Assembly (NCBI GenBank): GCA_002723075.1
Contig: PBNJ01000008.1
Location: forward strand, 54,483-118,482
Direction: 5' to 3'
From: Flavobacteriaceae bacterium
GTDB taxonomy: Bacteria > Bacteroidota > Bacteroidia > Flavobacteriales > Flavobacteriaceae
DNA length: 64,000 nucleotides
Each line of letters starts with the position of its first letter. Positions within the stretch are counted from its first letter, which is position 1. Positions 1 through 8,893 of this stretch are shown one piece after another. Under the pieces are notes generated by a model, which saw only the letters and a program-made list of their open reading frames with translations, had not been told where the DNA came from and did not search any database. The position numbers were made by a program, and so were the translations under genes.

Positions 1-422
1 ACATGCTCATGGATTTTGACGTTATTTCCAATTTTCACTCCATTTTGGATAACTGTAAAAGCCCCAACATAGGAGTTTTTTCCAATGATAGCCGAGGGAT
101 CAATTACAGTGTGATTGTGAATGCCGTTGAACTCTTTTGCGGCGCCATTAAACTTGTTTAGCATCGTTGTAAAAGAATGATAAGGGTCCGAAACTTTGAT
201 AAGAGTAGTATGAATTTCTTTTTCTGGCTGGAAGCTTTCACTAACAAGAGTAATACTGGCTTTAGTAGAATAAACAAAGGGGGTGTACTTCGGGTTTGCT
301 AAAAAAGCAAGTGATCCCTCTGTTGCTTCTTCAATTTTTGCTAATGTAGAAACGCGAGCGTCTTTATTTCCCACTATAGAGCCGTCCAGGATTTCAGCAA
401 TCTGAGAAGCAGTGTATTCCAT
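1..422 (-). CDS. lpxD: LpxD N-terminal part (UDP-3-O-acylglucosamine N-acyltransferase), cut by window edge
   Basis: About 140 N-terminal codons can be read on the minus strand from the ATG at 420-422 to the window edge. LpxD transfers a 3-hydroxyacyl chain to UDP-3-O-acylglucosamine in lipid A synthesis in the cytoplasm. The N-terminal region begins MEYTASQIAEILDG and has the uridine-binding domain typical of the family (LAFLANPKYTPFVYST). It is followed by the first turns of a left-handed beta-helix made of hexapeptide repeats (IIGKNSYVGAFTVIQNGVKI). The C-terminal repeats lie outside the window. The HD-domain gene ends only 27 bases upstream on the same strand. The lpxD/HD/porX neighbourhood is, from memory, common in Flavobacteriia. 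Confidence 0.9.
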   Translation of the reverse strand, partial: MEYTASQIAEILDGSIVGNKDARVSTLAKIEEATEGSLAFLANPKYTPFVYSTKASITLVSESFQPEKEIHTTLIKVSDPYHSFTTMLNKFNGAAKEFNGIHNHTVIDPSAIIGKNSYVGAFTVIQNGVKIGNNVKIHEH

Positions 423-449
423 CGCTGCAAAAATAACAAAATTGCAAGA

Positions 450-1652
450 CTATTTTGGATAACAACAGTAATACTTGGTTACGGCTTTGGTGAGCATTTT
501 TAAATTTGATTCATCTGAACCTGCCAATAACTCTTTGGTAACCCCATTCTTTTGAATAAGTATAATTGGAGATTGTTCAAAATTGTATGCCATATTTTTC
601 ATCTTACCATCAAATACAAAGTAAGTGACCTCCTGAGTGGATATACCCAACTTGGCCACCGCAATGTCTTTTTGTTTCTCAATAAAATCAGTGGAGAACG
701 GCACGTTGCTTACTTCGATTTTTGGCAAACGACGATTTAGAACCTTCTCGCATAGTGCCGAATACACAGGGTCGTGGTGATCAACCCCTGCTTTTATCAT
801 GGCCCATACATCCACATCGTCAATTGCAGCAAAGTGCTTCATCTCGACTTCAAGTAATGATGAACGTGAAGTTGATAAAAAATACAGTAAATCAGTAGAT
901 GCCTGGATGGTGTCCCCATTTTGCAACAGTTCTCTGGCACGCAATATGATGCGTTTAAGCACTTCCTCTGCCACATAACTCGTTTTGTGAAGATAAACAG
1001 ACCAATACATCAAGCGTCTTGCGAGTAAAAACTTTTCAATCGAATACATTCCCTTTTCTTCAACAACCAATTTATCTTGATATACCCTTAACATGGCAAT
1101 GATCCGGTCGGTACTGATATTGCCTTCTGTAACACCAGAATAGAAACTGTCTCGCTTTAGGTAATCCAATCGATCCATATCCAATTGAGAAGAAATCAAT
1201 TGATTGAAAAAAGAGCGCTTGTATTTCCCTTCAAACATTTGGATTGCCAGACTGAGTTTTCCATCATATTTGTCATTGAGAATTTTCATCATCGAAAGTG
1301 ACCAAAATTCATGGGGAACATTCTCGACTAATACCCCTTCGAGGGCATGGGAAAAAGGACCATGACCCAAATCATGAAGAAGAATGGCAATCATGGCGGC
1401 TTCTCGTTCGCTTTCTGAAATGGGAGTTCCTTTTGAAGTTAGGATTTCTAGGGTTTTATGCATTAGATGCATCGCTCCAAGGGCATGTGCAAAGCGATGA
1501 TGTGTAGCTCCATTAAAGACATAGTGAGACAAGCCCATCTGCTGGATTCGACGGAGTCGCTGAAACACAGGTTCTTGGATGATGGTGGAAATAAACGGTG
1601 TGGGAATTGAAATAAAACCGTAAATTGGATCGTTATAATTCTTGAGTCTCAA
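450..1652 (-). CDS. HD-domain phosphohydrolase (dNTPase/SAMHD1-like)
   Basis: A 400-residue protein of the HD superfamily related to the YdhJ/SAMHD1-type nucleotide hydrolases. Metal-binding residues are visible in order: a histidine in the HHRFAHALG segment (about residue 52), the HD pair in AILLHDLGHGPFSH (about 94) and an aspartate in QLDMDRLDYLKRDS (about 160). The fold is cytoplasmic and no signal or membrane segment is seen. Family members hydrolyse phosphate esters of nucleotides, often dNTPs, but the substrate here cannot be told from sequence. The gene is divergent from porX with only 28 bases between starts, and it lies just upstream of lpxD on the same strand, so the two may be co-transcribed. 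A good -7 box lies at 1668-1675. Confidence 0.88.
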   Translation of the reverse strand: MRLKNYNDPIYGFISIPTPFISTIIQEPVFQRLRRIQQMGLSHYVFNGATHHRFAHALGAMHLMHKTLEILTSKGTPISESEREAAMIAILLHDLGHGPFSHALEGVLVENVPHEFWSLSMMKILNDKYDGKLSLAIQMFEGKYKRSFFNQLISSQLDMDRLDYLKRDSFYSGVTEGNISTDRIIAMLRVYQDKLVVEEKGMYSIEKFLLARRLMYWSVYLHKTSYVAEEVLKRIILRARELLQNGDTIQASTDLLYFLSTSRSSLLEVEMKHFAAIDDVDVWAMIKAGVDHHDPVYSALCEKVLNRRLPKIEVSNVPFSTDFIEKQKDIAVAKLGISTQEVTYFVFDGKMKNMAYNFEQSPIILIQKNGVTKELLAGSDESNLKMLTKAVTKYYCCYPK

Positions 1653-1667
1653 ACATTAGAATTTAAA

Positions 1668-1675
1668 CAAATATA
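1668..1675 (-). promoter_or_regulatory. -7 box for the HD phosphohydrolase
   Basis: The minus strand reads TATATTTG, a full match to the Bacteroidota -7 consensus TAnnTTTG, 15 bases before the ATG. It lies in the 28-base gap between the divergent HD gene and porX. Confidence 0.6.
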
Positions 1676-1680
1676 CGAAT

Positions 1681-3228
1681 ATGGAGTCGATACAGGTGTT
1701 GTGGGTAGATGATGAAATCAATCGATTACAACCGCACATCCAGTTTTTGGTAGAAAAAGGATACCAAGTCAGTCCATGCACAAATGGTCCAGACGCATTG
1801 GAACTGATCAAAAAACAAGCGTATGACGTTGTTTTTCTCGATGAAAATATGCCAGGCATGGATGGGTTATCGGTCTTGAGCAAAATCAAGCAAATCTTAC
1901 CCAACCTTGCGGTTATTATGATTACAAAGAGTGAGGCAGAAACGCTGATGGAGGAAGCAATTGGTTCAAAAATTGCGGACTATTTAATCAAACCCGTAAA
2001 TCCCAATCAGATTTTATTGTCTCTGAAAAAAAACTTGGATCACTCGCGTTTGGTCAATGAGAAAACATCGATGGACTATCAACGTTCATTCCAAGAGATT
2101 AATATGGAAATCAGTCGGGCAAATGACTATGCAGAATGGGCTGGAATTTATCAAAAGCTCTGCTTTTGGGAATTGGAACTCGATACTTTGGAATCGAATG
2201 ACTTACAGGAGATTCTCGATTACCAAAAGGCAGAAGCCAATCATCAGTTTTCCAAGTTTATATCGTCCAATTATGAAGATTTGGTCGGAGGGAATAGCCC
2301 CCTAGTCATGTCCCATCAAATGATTGAACAACTGGTATTGAGCAAGATGTCAGAAGATAAAACAACTCTTTTGATTGTGATCGACAACCTTCGCTATGAT
2401 CAGTGGCGTGTTTTACAAAAATACCTCTCCCCTTTCTACAAATTGCAAGAAGAAATGATTTGTAGTAGTATTTTGCCTACTGCAACCCAGTATGCCAGAA
2501 ATGCATTATTTGCTGGGGAGCTACCGGTTCATATCAAACGATTGTACCCAAACTTCTGGAAAGATGACATCGATTCGGGAGGAAAAAATCAACATGAGCA
2601 AGAGCTATTGCGTGCACATTTTGCTGCGCTAGAGCAAGATGTATCTTTTAGTTACCATAAAATCAATCGCCAAGAACAAGGTTTAAAACTTGCTTCCCAA
2701 TTGCAAAATGAAGCCAATAACGACCTATGTGTTGTCGTTTACAATTTTGTCGATGTGATATCACATGCCAAAACCGAGATGGAAATCATCAAAGAGCTGG
2801 CATCCTCTGACAAGGCATTTCGATCATTAACATCAACGTGGTTTCAGAACTCTCCTTTGTTAGACATTATCAAACGTGCACAGTCACTAGGATTTACCTT
2901 GATGATTACCACAGATCACGGCACCATCAATGTACGTCAACCCTCCAAAATTTTGGGGGACCGGGAATCGAGTACCAACATACGATATAAGACAGGAAAA
3001 CGTCTTGATTCGGAGGATAAAAACCTCTATACGGTATCAAACCCTGAAGATATTGGCTTGCCAAAAATCAACCTGTCCAGCAGCTTTACTTTTGCTACAG
3101 AAGATCGGTATTTGATCTATCCATCAAACTACAATCACTTTGTCAACTTTTATAAAAACACCTATCAGCACGGCGGGGTATCCCTAGAAGAAATGCTGAT
3201 TCCTTTTGCGGTGCTTTCCCCCAAGTGA
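1681..3228 (+). CDS. porX: PorX-type response regulator with PglZ domain
   Basis: This 515-residue protein joins an N-terminal receiver domain (residues 1-120, phospho-acceptor Asp54 in VVFLDENMPGMDG, conserved Lys in YLIKP) to a C-terminal PglZ domain of the alkaline-phosphatase superfamily. The PglZ part shows LLIVIDNLRYDQW, SILPTATQYARNA and ITTDHG, the metal-binding and nucleophile regions. PorX is the response regulator that, with the sensor PorY, controls type IX secretion and gliding genes in Bacteroidota, and its PglZ domain has been reported to act as a phosphodiesterase on oligonucleotides. Length and domain order match the family. The stop overlaps upstream sequence of tsaE. No PorY is in the window. 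Confidence 0.95.
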   Translation: MESIQVLWVDDEINRLQPHIQFLVEKGYQVSPCTNGPDALELIKKQAYDVVFLDENMPGMDGLSVLSKIKQILPNLAVIMITKSEAETLMEEAIGSKIADYLIKPVNPNQILLSLKKNLDHSRLVNEKTSMDYQRSFQEINMEISRANDYAEWAGIYQKLCFWELELDTLESNDLQEILDYQKAEANHQFSKFISSNYEDLVGGNSPLVMSHQMIEQLVLSKMSEDKTTLLIVIDNLRYDQWRVLQKYLSPFYKLQEEMICSSILPTATQYARNALFAGELPVHIKRLYPNFWKDDIDSGGKNQHEQELLRAHFAALEQDVSFSYHKINRQEQGLKLASQLQNEANNDLCVVVYNFVDVISHAKTEMEIIKELASSDKAFRSLTSTWFQNSPLLDIIKRAQSLGFTLMITTDHGTINVRQPSKILGDRESSTNIRYKTGKRLDSEDKNLYTVSNPEDIGLPKINLSSSFTFATEDRYLIYPSNYNHFVNFYKNTYQHGGVSLEEMLIPFAVLSPK

Positions 3229-3230
3229 TC

Positions 3231-3238
3231 TATTTTTG
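3231..3238 (+). promoter_or_regulatory. -7 box of tsaE, leaderless arrangement
   Basis: TATTTTTG matches TAnnTTTG exactly. Only CACC separates it from the ATG at 3243, so transcription would start at or very near the start codon. Confidence 0.6.
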
Positions 3239-3242
3239 CACC

Positions 3243-3647
3243 ATGGTACTGGAATATACTTTGGAAGAGATCGATCGTGTTGCTGAGCAGCTTATCAATT
3301 CGTTTACGCATTCCATAATCGCCATGAGCGGTCAAATGGGAAGTGGTAAGACCACACTGGTTCAAGCGATCGTTTCCAAATTGGGTAGTGAGGAAAACGT
3401 GAGTAGCCCAACCTTTGGACTGGTTCATGAGTACAATATTCCCAATGGAAAGCTCATCCATATGGATTTATATCGATTGGAAGAGGATAGCGAGTTAGAA
3501 CAATTGGGGTTTGACGATTATATTTCTAGTGGTAATTTTTGCTTTATCGAATGGCCAGAGCTAGCTGCCAATCACATTCAAGGCGGGTGTCACCACTTGA
3601 ATATAGAATGGGTAAATGATCACAAACGCAAATTGAATTTCAAATGA
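3243..3647 (+). CDS. tsaE: TsaE, tRNA threonylcarbamoyladenosine biosynthesis ATPase
   Basis: TsaE is the small P-loop ATPase that works with TsaB and TsaD to make the t6A37 modification of ANN-decoding tRNAs in the cytoplasm. The Walker A motif MSGQMGSGKTT, the family segment SPTFGLVHEY, and HMDLYRL and FIEWPE near the C-terminus are all present. The ATG at 3243 is chosen over an upstream in-frame GTG at 3225 because the GTG overlaps the porX stop and adds six residues not typical of the family. The resulting 134 residues are a normal TsaE length. A perfect -7 box ends four bases before this ATG. The stop overlaps the start of the next gene (ATGA). Confidence 0.95.
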   Translation: MVLEYTLEEIDRVAEQLINSFTHSIIAMSGQMGSGKTTLVQAIVSKLGSEENVSSPTFGLVHEYNIPNGKLIHMDLYRLEEDSELEQLGFDDYISSGNFCFIEWPELAANHIQGGCHHLNIEWVNDHKRKLNFK

Positions 3648-3970
3648 GTTTCTTAAAACGCTTGTCATACTATATCGGTGGATTTTCGGTTGGTATTGTG
3701 TTGTTAATTTTCTTTTTGAGTGGTAAAAACACACGTTGTACCTATACGCCTGATGCGCGAGTGATAAATGATTTTTCCAAAAAAGAATGGGTCTTTAGCA
3801 CTCCTAAAAATGCCAGCTCTAATCGAAGTCAGTTTTTAAAAGGCGGCGACATTATTTTTTCCAAAAGTAGGGTTGGACTTGACAGTTGCAATGTATATCG
3901 ACTAAGACTCCCCCATGGGGTTTATGATGTTCAGAATTGCGATAGTATTGCTTATTTCACTGTCCGTTAG
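3644..3970 (+). CDS. Small membrane-anchored protein, possibly DUF4258
   Basis: A 108-residue protein with one N-terminal membrane segment (about residues 9-27, GGFSVGIVLLIFFLSG), then a soluble domain with three cysteines at conserved-looking places (NTRCTYTPDARV, GLDSCNVYRL, DVQNCDSIAYF). It resembles a small family that often sits between tsaE and proline dehydrogenase in flavobacteria and that I recall being called DUF4258; the name is from memory. The start overlaps the tsaE stop by four bases, so translation is probably coupled. The last 14 bases overlap the convergent proline dehydrogenase gene. No function is assigned. Confidence 0.75.
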   Translation: MSFLKRLSYYIGGFSVGIVLLIFFLSGKNTRCTYTPDARVINDFSKKEWVFSTPKNASSNRSQFLKGGDIIFSKSRVGLDSCNVYRLRLPHGVYDVQNCDSIAYFTVR

Positions 3971-5144
3971 CCAAAGCTCTTCGTTTTAATTCTCCTCGTA
4001 ATCGCATAAGTTCTCTGGTAGTTTGTCCTGCTATGGCCGTATTTTCTTCTGCTCGCCTAGCGAGATAAGGGATCAATTTATCCATGGGTCCAAAAGGTAC
4101 AAACTTGACCACGTTGTACCTTTTATCGGCTAGGACAAAACTGATGTAATCACTCATGCCGAGCAATTGACTAAACCATATTCGATCGTCGTTTGGTTTA
4201 ATTTCGTATTGATCCATGAGGTTGATGGCCTGAACCATACTTTCTTCGTTATGTGATCCCAATACAACTGCGATGTTGACAAGATGCTTGAAACAATAAT
4301 CTACTGCAGCGTAATAGCTTTTATCAGTTTCGGATTTGGAGGCGCAAATGGGACTGAAAAGACCGTGTTTCTGAGCGATTTTCCGCTCTTTCTCCATGTA
4401 GGCGCCTCGAACCAGTTTAAGACCAAGATAAAAACCTTCTTTTGTTGCTATGTTATGCATCTGCTTGAGGCGACGATTTCCGTCGACCAAATACAATTGT
4501 ACAGTATTGTATACCACAGCTTTAGAAATATTAAACTCACGCATCAAATCCATTACCACTTGGTCGGTTGCGATTTGCATACTGTATTCTTCGGCATCGA
4601 CTAGCAAAGCAACCCCATGTTGAAGCGCGATTTGGCAACAGCAACGAAATCGATCAATGATTCTTTTCCAACTGACTTGTTCTTCTGCACTAAGCGAATG
4701 TTTCGCATTTATTTTTTGAAATAAATGCTTGTGACCAAACGAGGTAGGCTTACAAACGCTAAAGGGGATGTTATTTGTTTTAGCGGCGTGAATGATTAGG
4801 TTTTGTACCATCTCACAATTTTTATCAAACTCGCTTTCAGTAGAACTGTCTTCAATGGCATAATTGAGATAAGAATACACACCGTAGTTAGAAAGGGAAG
4901 CAACAGTAGATTCGGACTCTTGAAGTGTTGTTCCAGCATAAAACGGATAAAACAGCAAGCGTTGAATGGTTTGAAACCCTGGAAATTTAATATGTCCAAA
5001 GCGTTTCATGAGTTGAATACCAAGTTTTGAAATTCTTGGACTTGACATCAACCGAAATAAGCGAACCAATTGTTTGAGTTCCTTTGTTGAACGATGCGCA
5101 AAAGAAGAAGAATGATTGTTAAAAAAATCACGCATATATATCAA
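3957..5144 (-). CDS. Proline dehydrogenase (PutA N-terminal type)
   Basis: This 395-residue FAD enzyme oxidises proline to pyrroline-5-carboxylate, the first step of proline catabolism. The beta/alpha barrel motifs of the family are clear: the substrate/FAD segment LGLKLVRGAYMEKER in the middle, and the C-terminal RRAEEN motif (LARRAEENTAI), whose two arginines bind the proline carboxylate. It is a stand-alone enzyme without the P5C dehydrogenase half of PutA. Translation may begin at the ATG at 5144 or at the second Met three codons later (MRDFFNN). The gene is convergent with and overlaps the small membrane-protein gene by 14 bases, and is divergent from aroB. Confidence 0.93.
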   Translation of the reverse strand: MIYMRDFFNNHSSSFAHRSTKELKQLVRLFRLMSSPRISKLGIQLMKRFGHIKFPGFQTIQRLLFYPFYAGTTLQESESTVASLSNYGVYSYLNYAIEDSSTESEFDKNCEMVQNLIIHAAKTNNIPFSVCKPTSFGHKHLFQKINAKHSLSAEEQVSWKRIIDRFRCCCQIALQHGVALLVDAEEYSMQIATDQVVMDLMREFNISKAVVYNTVQLYLVDGNRRLKQMHNIATKEGFYLGLKLVRGAYMEKERKIAQKHGLFSPICASKSETDKSYYAAVDYCFKHLVNIAVVLGSHNEESMVQAINLMDQYEIKPNDDRIWFSQLLGMSDYISFVLADKRYNVVKFVPFGPMDKLIPYLARRAEENTAIAGQTTRELMRLRGELKRRALANGQ

Positions 5145-5184
5145 ACTGTTTGTTTTACAACATTTAAAAATAAAACATTTGGGT

Positions 5185-5192
5185 TACTTTTG
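5185..5192 (+). promoter_or_regulatory. -7 box of aroB, leaderless arrangement
   Basis: TACTTTTG matches TAnnTTTG. CACC separates it from the ATG at 5197, the same 12-base layout as at tsaE. Confidence 0.6.
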
Positions 5193-5196
5193 CACC

Positions 5197-6267
5197 ATGG
5201 CCGGAAAAAAGATTGACAAAGCATCCATTAGCACGGTACTCTACACGGAGAAAGGTTGGAATCGCCTTGACAAAACAGCCGACTCAAACCAGTACACTTC
5301 AATCTTTGTGCTTACTGACAGTAACACCAATCGACACTGCTTACCCCTTTTTGAGAATCACTTTCAGCATCCCTATACCCCAATGACCATGGAAGCTGGT
5401 GAAACCCACAAGCATCTCGCGACTTGCGAAGATTTATGGGCTTCATTATCCGAGCAAGGGGCAGATCGCAATAGCTTGTTGATCAATCTCGGAGGTGGTG
5501 TCGTTACTGATTTGGGTGGCTTTGTTGCATCTACTTATAAAAGAGGAATTGACTTTATCAATATTCCAACTTCGCTACTTGCCATGGTCGATGCCTCTGT
5601 TGGTGGGAAAACTGGTGTGGATTTTCAAGGACTTAAAAATCAAATCGGAATCATCAAAGAGCCAGAGTTTGTTGTGATAGATGATGTCTTTTTACAAACG
5701 CTACCCCAAAACGAACGCAGAAGTGGATATGCCGAAATGCTCAAGCATGGACTCATAGCAGATGCGGATTATTTCTCGTTGTTATCGTCAAACTCTATTG
5801 CTAAACATGATCAAATGATGGGTCATATCCGTCACTCTGTCAGCATAAAAAGCAAAGTGGTTACCGAAGACCCTTTTGAACGAGGTTTGCGTAAAATTCT
5901 CAATTACGGGCATACCCTAGGACATGCGATTGAAACTCATTTCCTTGAGCATCCAACAAAAAAAATCTTGTTGCATGGTGAGGCCATAGCGATCGGGATG
6001 ATCATGGAAGCCGAGTTATCATTCCTTACCACAAATTTGACAGCGGAAGAGCGCGATCTAATCAAAACCGTTTTTTCTTCGATATATGACCCTGTCTCGT
6101 TTACCGAAAGCGATATCATTGCAATCAAAGGACTATTAAAGCACGATAAAAAAAATCAATCAAATCAAGTGCGTTTTGTACTTCTACAAGCCATTGGTAA
6201 ACCTGTTATTGATTGTCTGGTTCGTGAGGAGGATATCAATGCTGCATTTCAGTTTTACGCTGACTAG
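5197..6267 (+). CDS. aroB: 3-dehydroquinate synthase
   Basis: AroB converts DAHP to 3-dehydroquinate, the second step of the shikimate pathway, using NAD and a divalent metal. The glycine-rich GGGVVTDLGGFVAST motif, the IPTSLLAMVDASVGGKTG core and the metal-binding histidines in NYGHTLGHAIE are present. The 356-residue length is normal. An open frame extends 27 codons upstream, but the ATG at 5197 is preferred because the -7 box ends four bases before it and the longer N-terminus would start inside the divergent gene. The TAG stop shares a CTAG palindrome with the stop of the convergent ppc gene. Confidence 0.95.
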   Translation: MAGKKIDKASISTVLYTEKGWNRLDKTADSNQYTSIFVLTDSNTNRHCLPLFENHFQHPYTPMTMEAGETHKHLATCEDLWASLSEQGADRNSLLINLGGGVVTDLGGFVASTYKRGIDFINIPTSLLAMVDASVGGKTGVDFQGLKNQIGIIKEPEFVVIDDVFLQTLPQNERRSGYAEMLKHGLIADADYFSLLSSNSIAKHDQMMGHIRHSVSIKSKVVTEDPFERGLRKILNYGHTLGHAIETHFLEHPTKKILLHGEAIAIGMIMEAELSFLTTNLTAEERDLIKTVFSSIYDPVSFTESDIIAIKGLLKHDKKNQSNQVRFVLLQAIGKPVIDCLVREEDINAAFQFYAD

Positions 6268-8825
6268 GCAGAGTTTCGACTGGCATTGATATTTCCAAAT
6301 AGTGAGCGGGTTACCATTTTTTCAAGGATTTCATCACTCCCCTTTTTATGTAGTTTACCCAATGCATATTGCTGTATTGTCAATAGTGGCAGCACGATTT
6401 TTTCTCGCATCATGATTGATGCTTTTCCAGCCGGCTCGTTTTCCATCAATTCTGACTGTCCGGTGAGCTTTAACAAGTATTTTTTGGAGCGATGATATTC
6501 TGCATAGATTTGATCCCAAAACGCGCCGTATTCCGGATCGTTTTGCATATAGGCAGTCAGTTTGAAAAACGATTTGGTCAAACTCATCATGGAGTTATAC
6601 ACCAGCGTTCTAAAGAAAGCGTTGTTTCGATACAAATCCAACACCTGATCAAAGCGTCCTGACTCTTCGAATTTTTCCAATGCCAGACCCACACCATAAA
6701 ATCCAGGTACGTTTTGCTTTAGCTGACTCCAACTGCCGACAAATGGGATTGCACGAAGGGCTGAAAAATCCAACGACTTAGATTTCCCTCTTTTGGTTGG
6801 ACGGCTACCGATATTGGTTTTGGCGTAAAACTTCAAGGTGCTCATATGCTCCAAATAAGGCAAAAACTTTGGATGAGATTTAAAATCTTGATAGGCCTGA
6901 TAACTTGTTTCGGCAAGCTCGTCCATGGTTTGACGGTCTTCTACAGACAACTCCGATGAGCTGCTGTTAAAAACCCGATTGGCAATTCCTGAACTTAAAA
7001 GTTGTTCGAGGTTGTACTGGCAAGAGTTGACCGTCCCAAAATTTGAACTGATCGTTTGCCCTTGAACGGTGATTTGAATTTCATCCGATTCGATGCTATC
7101 TCCCAAAGAGGCATAAAATTGGTGAGTGTTTCCACCACCACGAGCTGGTGGTCCACCCCGTCCGTCAAAGAATAAGGCCTTGATTCCATGTTTTCGAGAG
7201 ATTTCAGTCAGTTCCTCCTTTGCACGGAAAATACTCCAATTCGCCATCAGATAACCACCATCTTTTGTTCCATCTGAAAATCCAAGCATAATGGTTTGCT
7301 TATCTCCTCTTGTTCGCAAGTGATTTCGATAGGTAGGATTACTATACACGATATCCATCACTTTAGGTGCGATACTCAGGTCAGTAATGGTTTCAAAAAG
7401 CGGTGCCACATCAACAGTGGGTACTTCCCAATTGCTCAAACGGATCATCGCAAATACTTCAAATATATTTTGTGCGGTTTGGTTGTTGCTAATGATATAG
7501 CGATGGCACCCAAGTTGACCGTTTTTCCTTTGAATCTCTTGCATCGCGCGAATCGACCCAAGGGTTTTATTGACGAGTTCGTCGGAAAAACTATCTGGAG
7601 ATAAGTCTCCTTTGAGTGTGGTTAGAAATTCAATTTTCTCCACTTCATCAAGTTGTAAATAATCTACCTTCTTGTTGACTACGCCTTGCTTTTGAGCGCC
7701 TTTGAGCAAAGTCATAAAAGCTTCGTGATGAACACGCGAATCCTGACGGATATCCAAACTGGCAAAGTGATAACCAAAGGTATTGACCTTATTGAGCAAG
7801 GCGTCTACTTCTTTGGCAAACATCCCGTGGTAATCCGACACCAATAGCTGGTGGATTTGTTGCAAATTGGATGTTAAGTCGGCAAGGGAAATTTCGGGTT
7901 GGTCTTTTTTGCTAAAGATGCTGTTATACAATTTAGATTCGATATTCGCAGCGATACCCTCTACCCCCTTAAACGTAAGTCTTCTGCGTAATTTCCGAAT
8001 ATCACGATAGTAGTTTCGGATCACATTGCTACGCAGTCCCTGAGCTGTTTTAAGGGTAATATCTGTGGTAACAAACGGATTTCCATCCCGATCGCCTCCT
8101 GGCCAAAATCCAAGGTTGATCAAGGGATTTACAAAGTCTTTCCCGTCAAAAATATTGTTTTTGATGTATTGATGAATATTACTCACCGAATGATAAAACA
8201 CATTTTCCAAATACCACATCAGACTTTTTGCCTCATCTAGCGGAGTCGGTTTTTCTTTCTTAAAGAAAGGAGTTCTACCAAGTTGTGCTAGCAAGATTTT
8301 GATTGATGGCAGGTCATTGGCCTTAATGGCAGTTGACAGGTCTGTGATAATTCCTAAAACAGAACCGGGATAAAACTGGGTCGGGTGAGCCGTAAGTACA
8401 GGGCGAACTCTAAAATTGCTGAGGTAGTCTTTTAGCGATGCTGTTTTTGATTTTTCTGTTGCTTCTTCTTTAGAGCTTCTCAGGGTTCCCCTTCCGCTAA
8501 AGTTATTGATTTCTGTGAAGGCAGCATCCTCAATGGCATCAAATAATACAACCTGTCTTTCGATAAATTGAATCAATCGAAACAAGGTATCGATATTGTC
8601 TTTTTCAGAGTTGTTAGGATAGTATTGTTCGAAAAACTCCTCTACAATTTCAATTGGATTTTTGTTTTGATCAAATCCAAGTGCACAAAATTCCGCAAAG
8701 AAAGGCAGAAGCGTAGCGGTTTTAGAAATATGGGAGTATGGAAGTGTAGAAAATACACTGTTATACAAGTTAAATCTCGAAATGACCTCGTTTTCGAAGC
8801 GTTCTAATTTTGTTTTTTGTGCCAT
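6264..8825 (-). CDS. ppc: Phosphoenolpyruvate carboxylase
   Basis: PEPC carboxylates phosphoenolpyruvate with bicarbonate to oxaloacetate, refilling the TCA cycle. Motifs include the catalytic-histidine region VLTAHPTQ, the FWPGGDRDGNPFVT region and the glycine-rich loop GRGGPPARGGGNTH. The residue before GRGG is Asp (FFDGRGG), where the E. coli and plant enzymes have His (FHGRGG). The C-terminus has the family MMREKI segment. The open frame reaches an ATG at 8855, but that lies inside the terminator hairpin of the upstream gene, so the Met at 8825 (MAQKTKLERF) is taken as the start, giving 853 residues. The stop overlaps the aroB stop. Confidence 0.95.
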   Translation of the reverse strand: MAQKTKLERFENEVISRFNLYNSVFSTLPYSHISKTATLLPFFAEFCALGFDQNKNPIEIVEEFFEQYYPNNSEKDNIDTLFRLIQFIERQVVLFDAIEDAAFTEINNFSGRGTLRSSKEEATEKSKTASLKDYLSNFRVRPVLTAHPTQFYPGSVLGIITDLSTAIKANDLPSIKILLAQLGRTPFFKKEKPTPLDEAKSLMWYLENVFYHSVSNIHQYIKNNIFDGKDFVNPLINLGFWPGGDRDGNPFVTTDITLKTAQGLRSNVIRNYYRDIRKLRRRLTFKGVEGIAANIESKLYNSIFSKKDQPEISLADLTSNLQQIHQLLVSDYHGMFAKEVDALLNKVNTFGYHFASLDIRQDSRVHHEAFMTLLKGAQKQGVVNKKVDYLQLDEVEKIEFLTTLKGDLSPDSFSDELVNKTLGSIRAMQEIQRKNGQLGCHRYIISNNQTAQNIFEVFAMIRLSNWEVPTVDVAPLFETITDLSIAPKVMDIVYSNPTYRNHLRTRGDKQTIMLGFSDGTKDGGYLMANWSIFRAKEELTEISRKHGIKALFFDGRGGPPARGGGNTHQFYASLGDSIESDEIQITVQGQTISSNFGTVNSCQYNLEQLLSSGIANRVFNSSSSELSVEDRQTMDELAETSYQAYQDFKSHPKFLPYLEHMSTLKFYAKTNIGSRPTKRGKSKSLDFSALRAIPFVGSWSQLKQNVPGFYGVGLALEKFEESGRFDQVLDLYRNNAFFRTLVYNSMMSLTKSFFKLTAYMQNDPEYGAFWDQIYAEYHRSKKYLLKLTGQSELMENEPAGKASIMMREKIVLPLLTIQQYALGKLHKKGSDEILEKMVTRSLFGNINASRNSA

Positions 8826-8841
8826 TGAGTAATTGTCATTT

Positions 8842-8873
8842 AAAAAAACCCTCATACTTGCGGTAAGAGGGTT
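8842..8873 (-). terminator. Rho-independent terminator after the AsnC/Lrp regulator
   Basis: On the minus strand, AACCCTC (8867-8873) pairs with GAGGGTT (8847-8853) across a 13-base loop, followed by a run of seven T (8842-8848). It sits 20 bases after the regulator stop and just before the ppc start, and it argues against a ppc start at 8855. Confidence 0.7.
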
Positions 8874-8893
8874 GTATTTGTGTGCTTACCCTT

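Noticed and set aside
8826-8855. Earlier ppc start at 8855
   Set aside because: The ATG lies in the terminator hairpin of the upstream regulator, and the added residues do not look like the family N-terminus.
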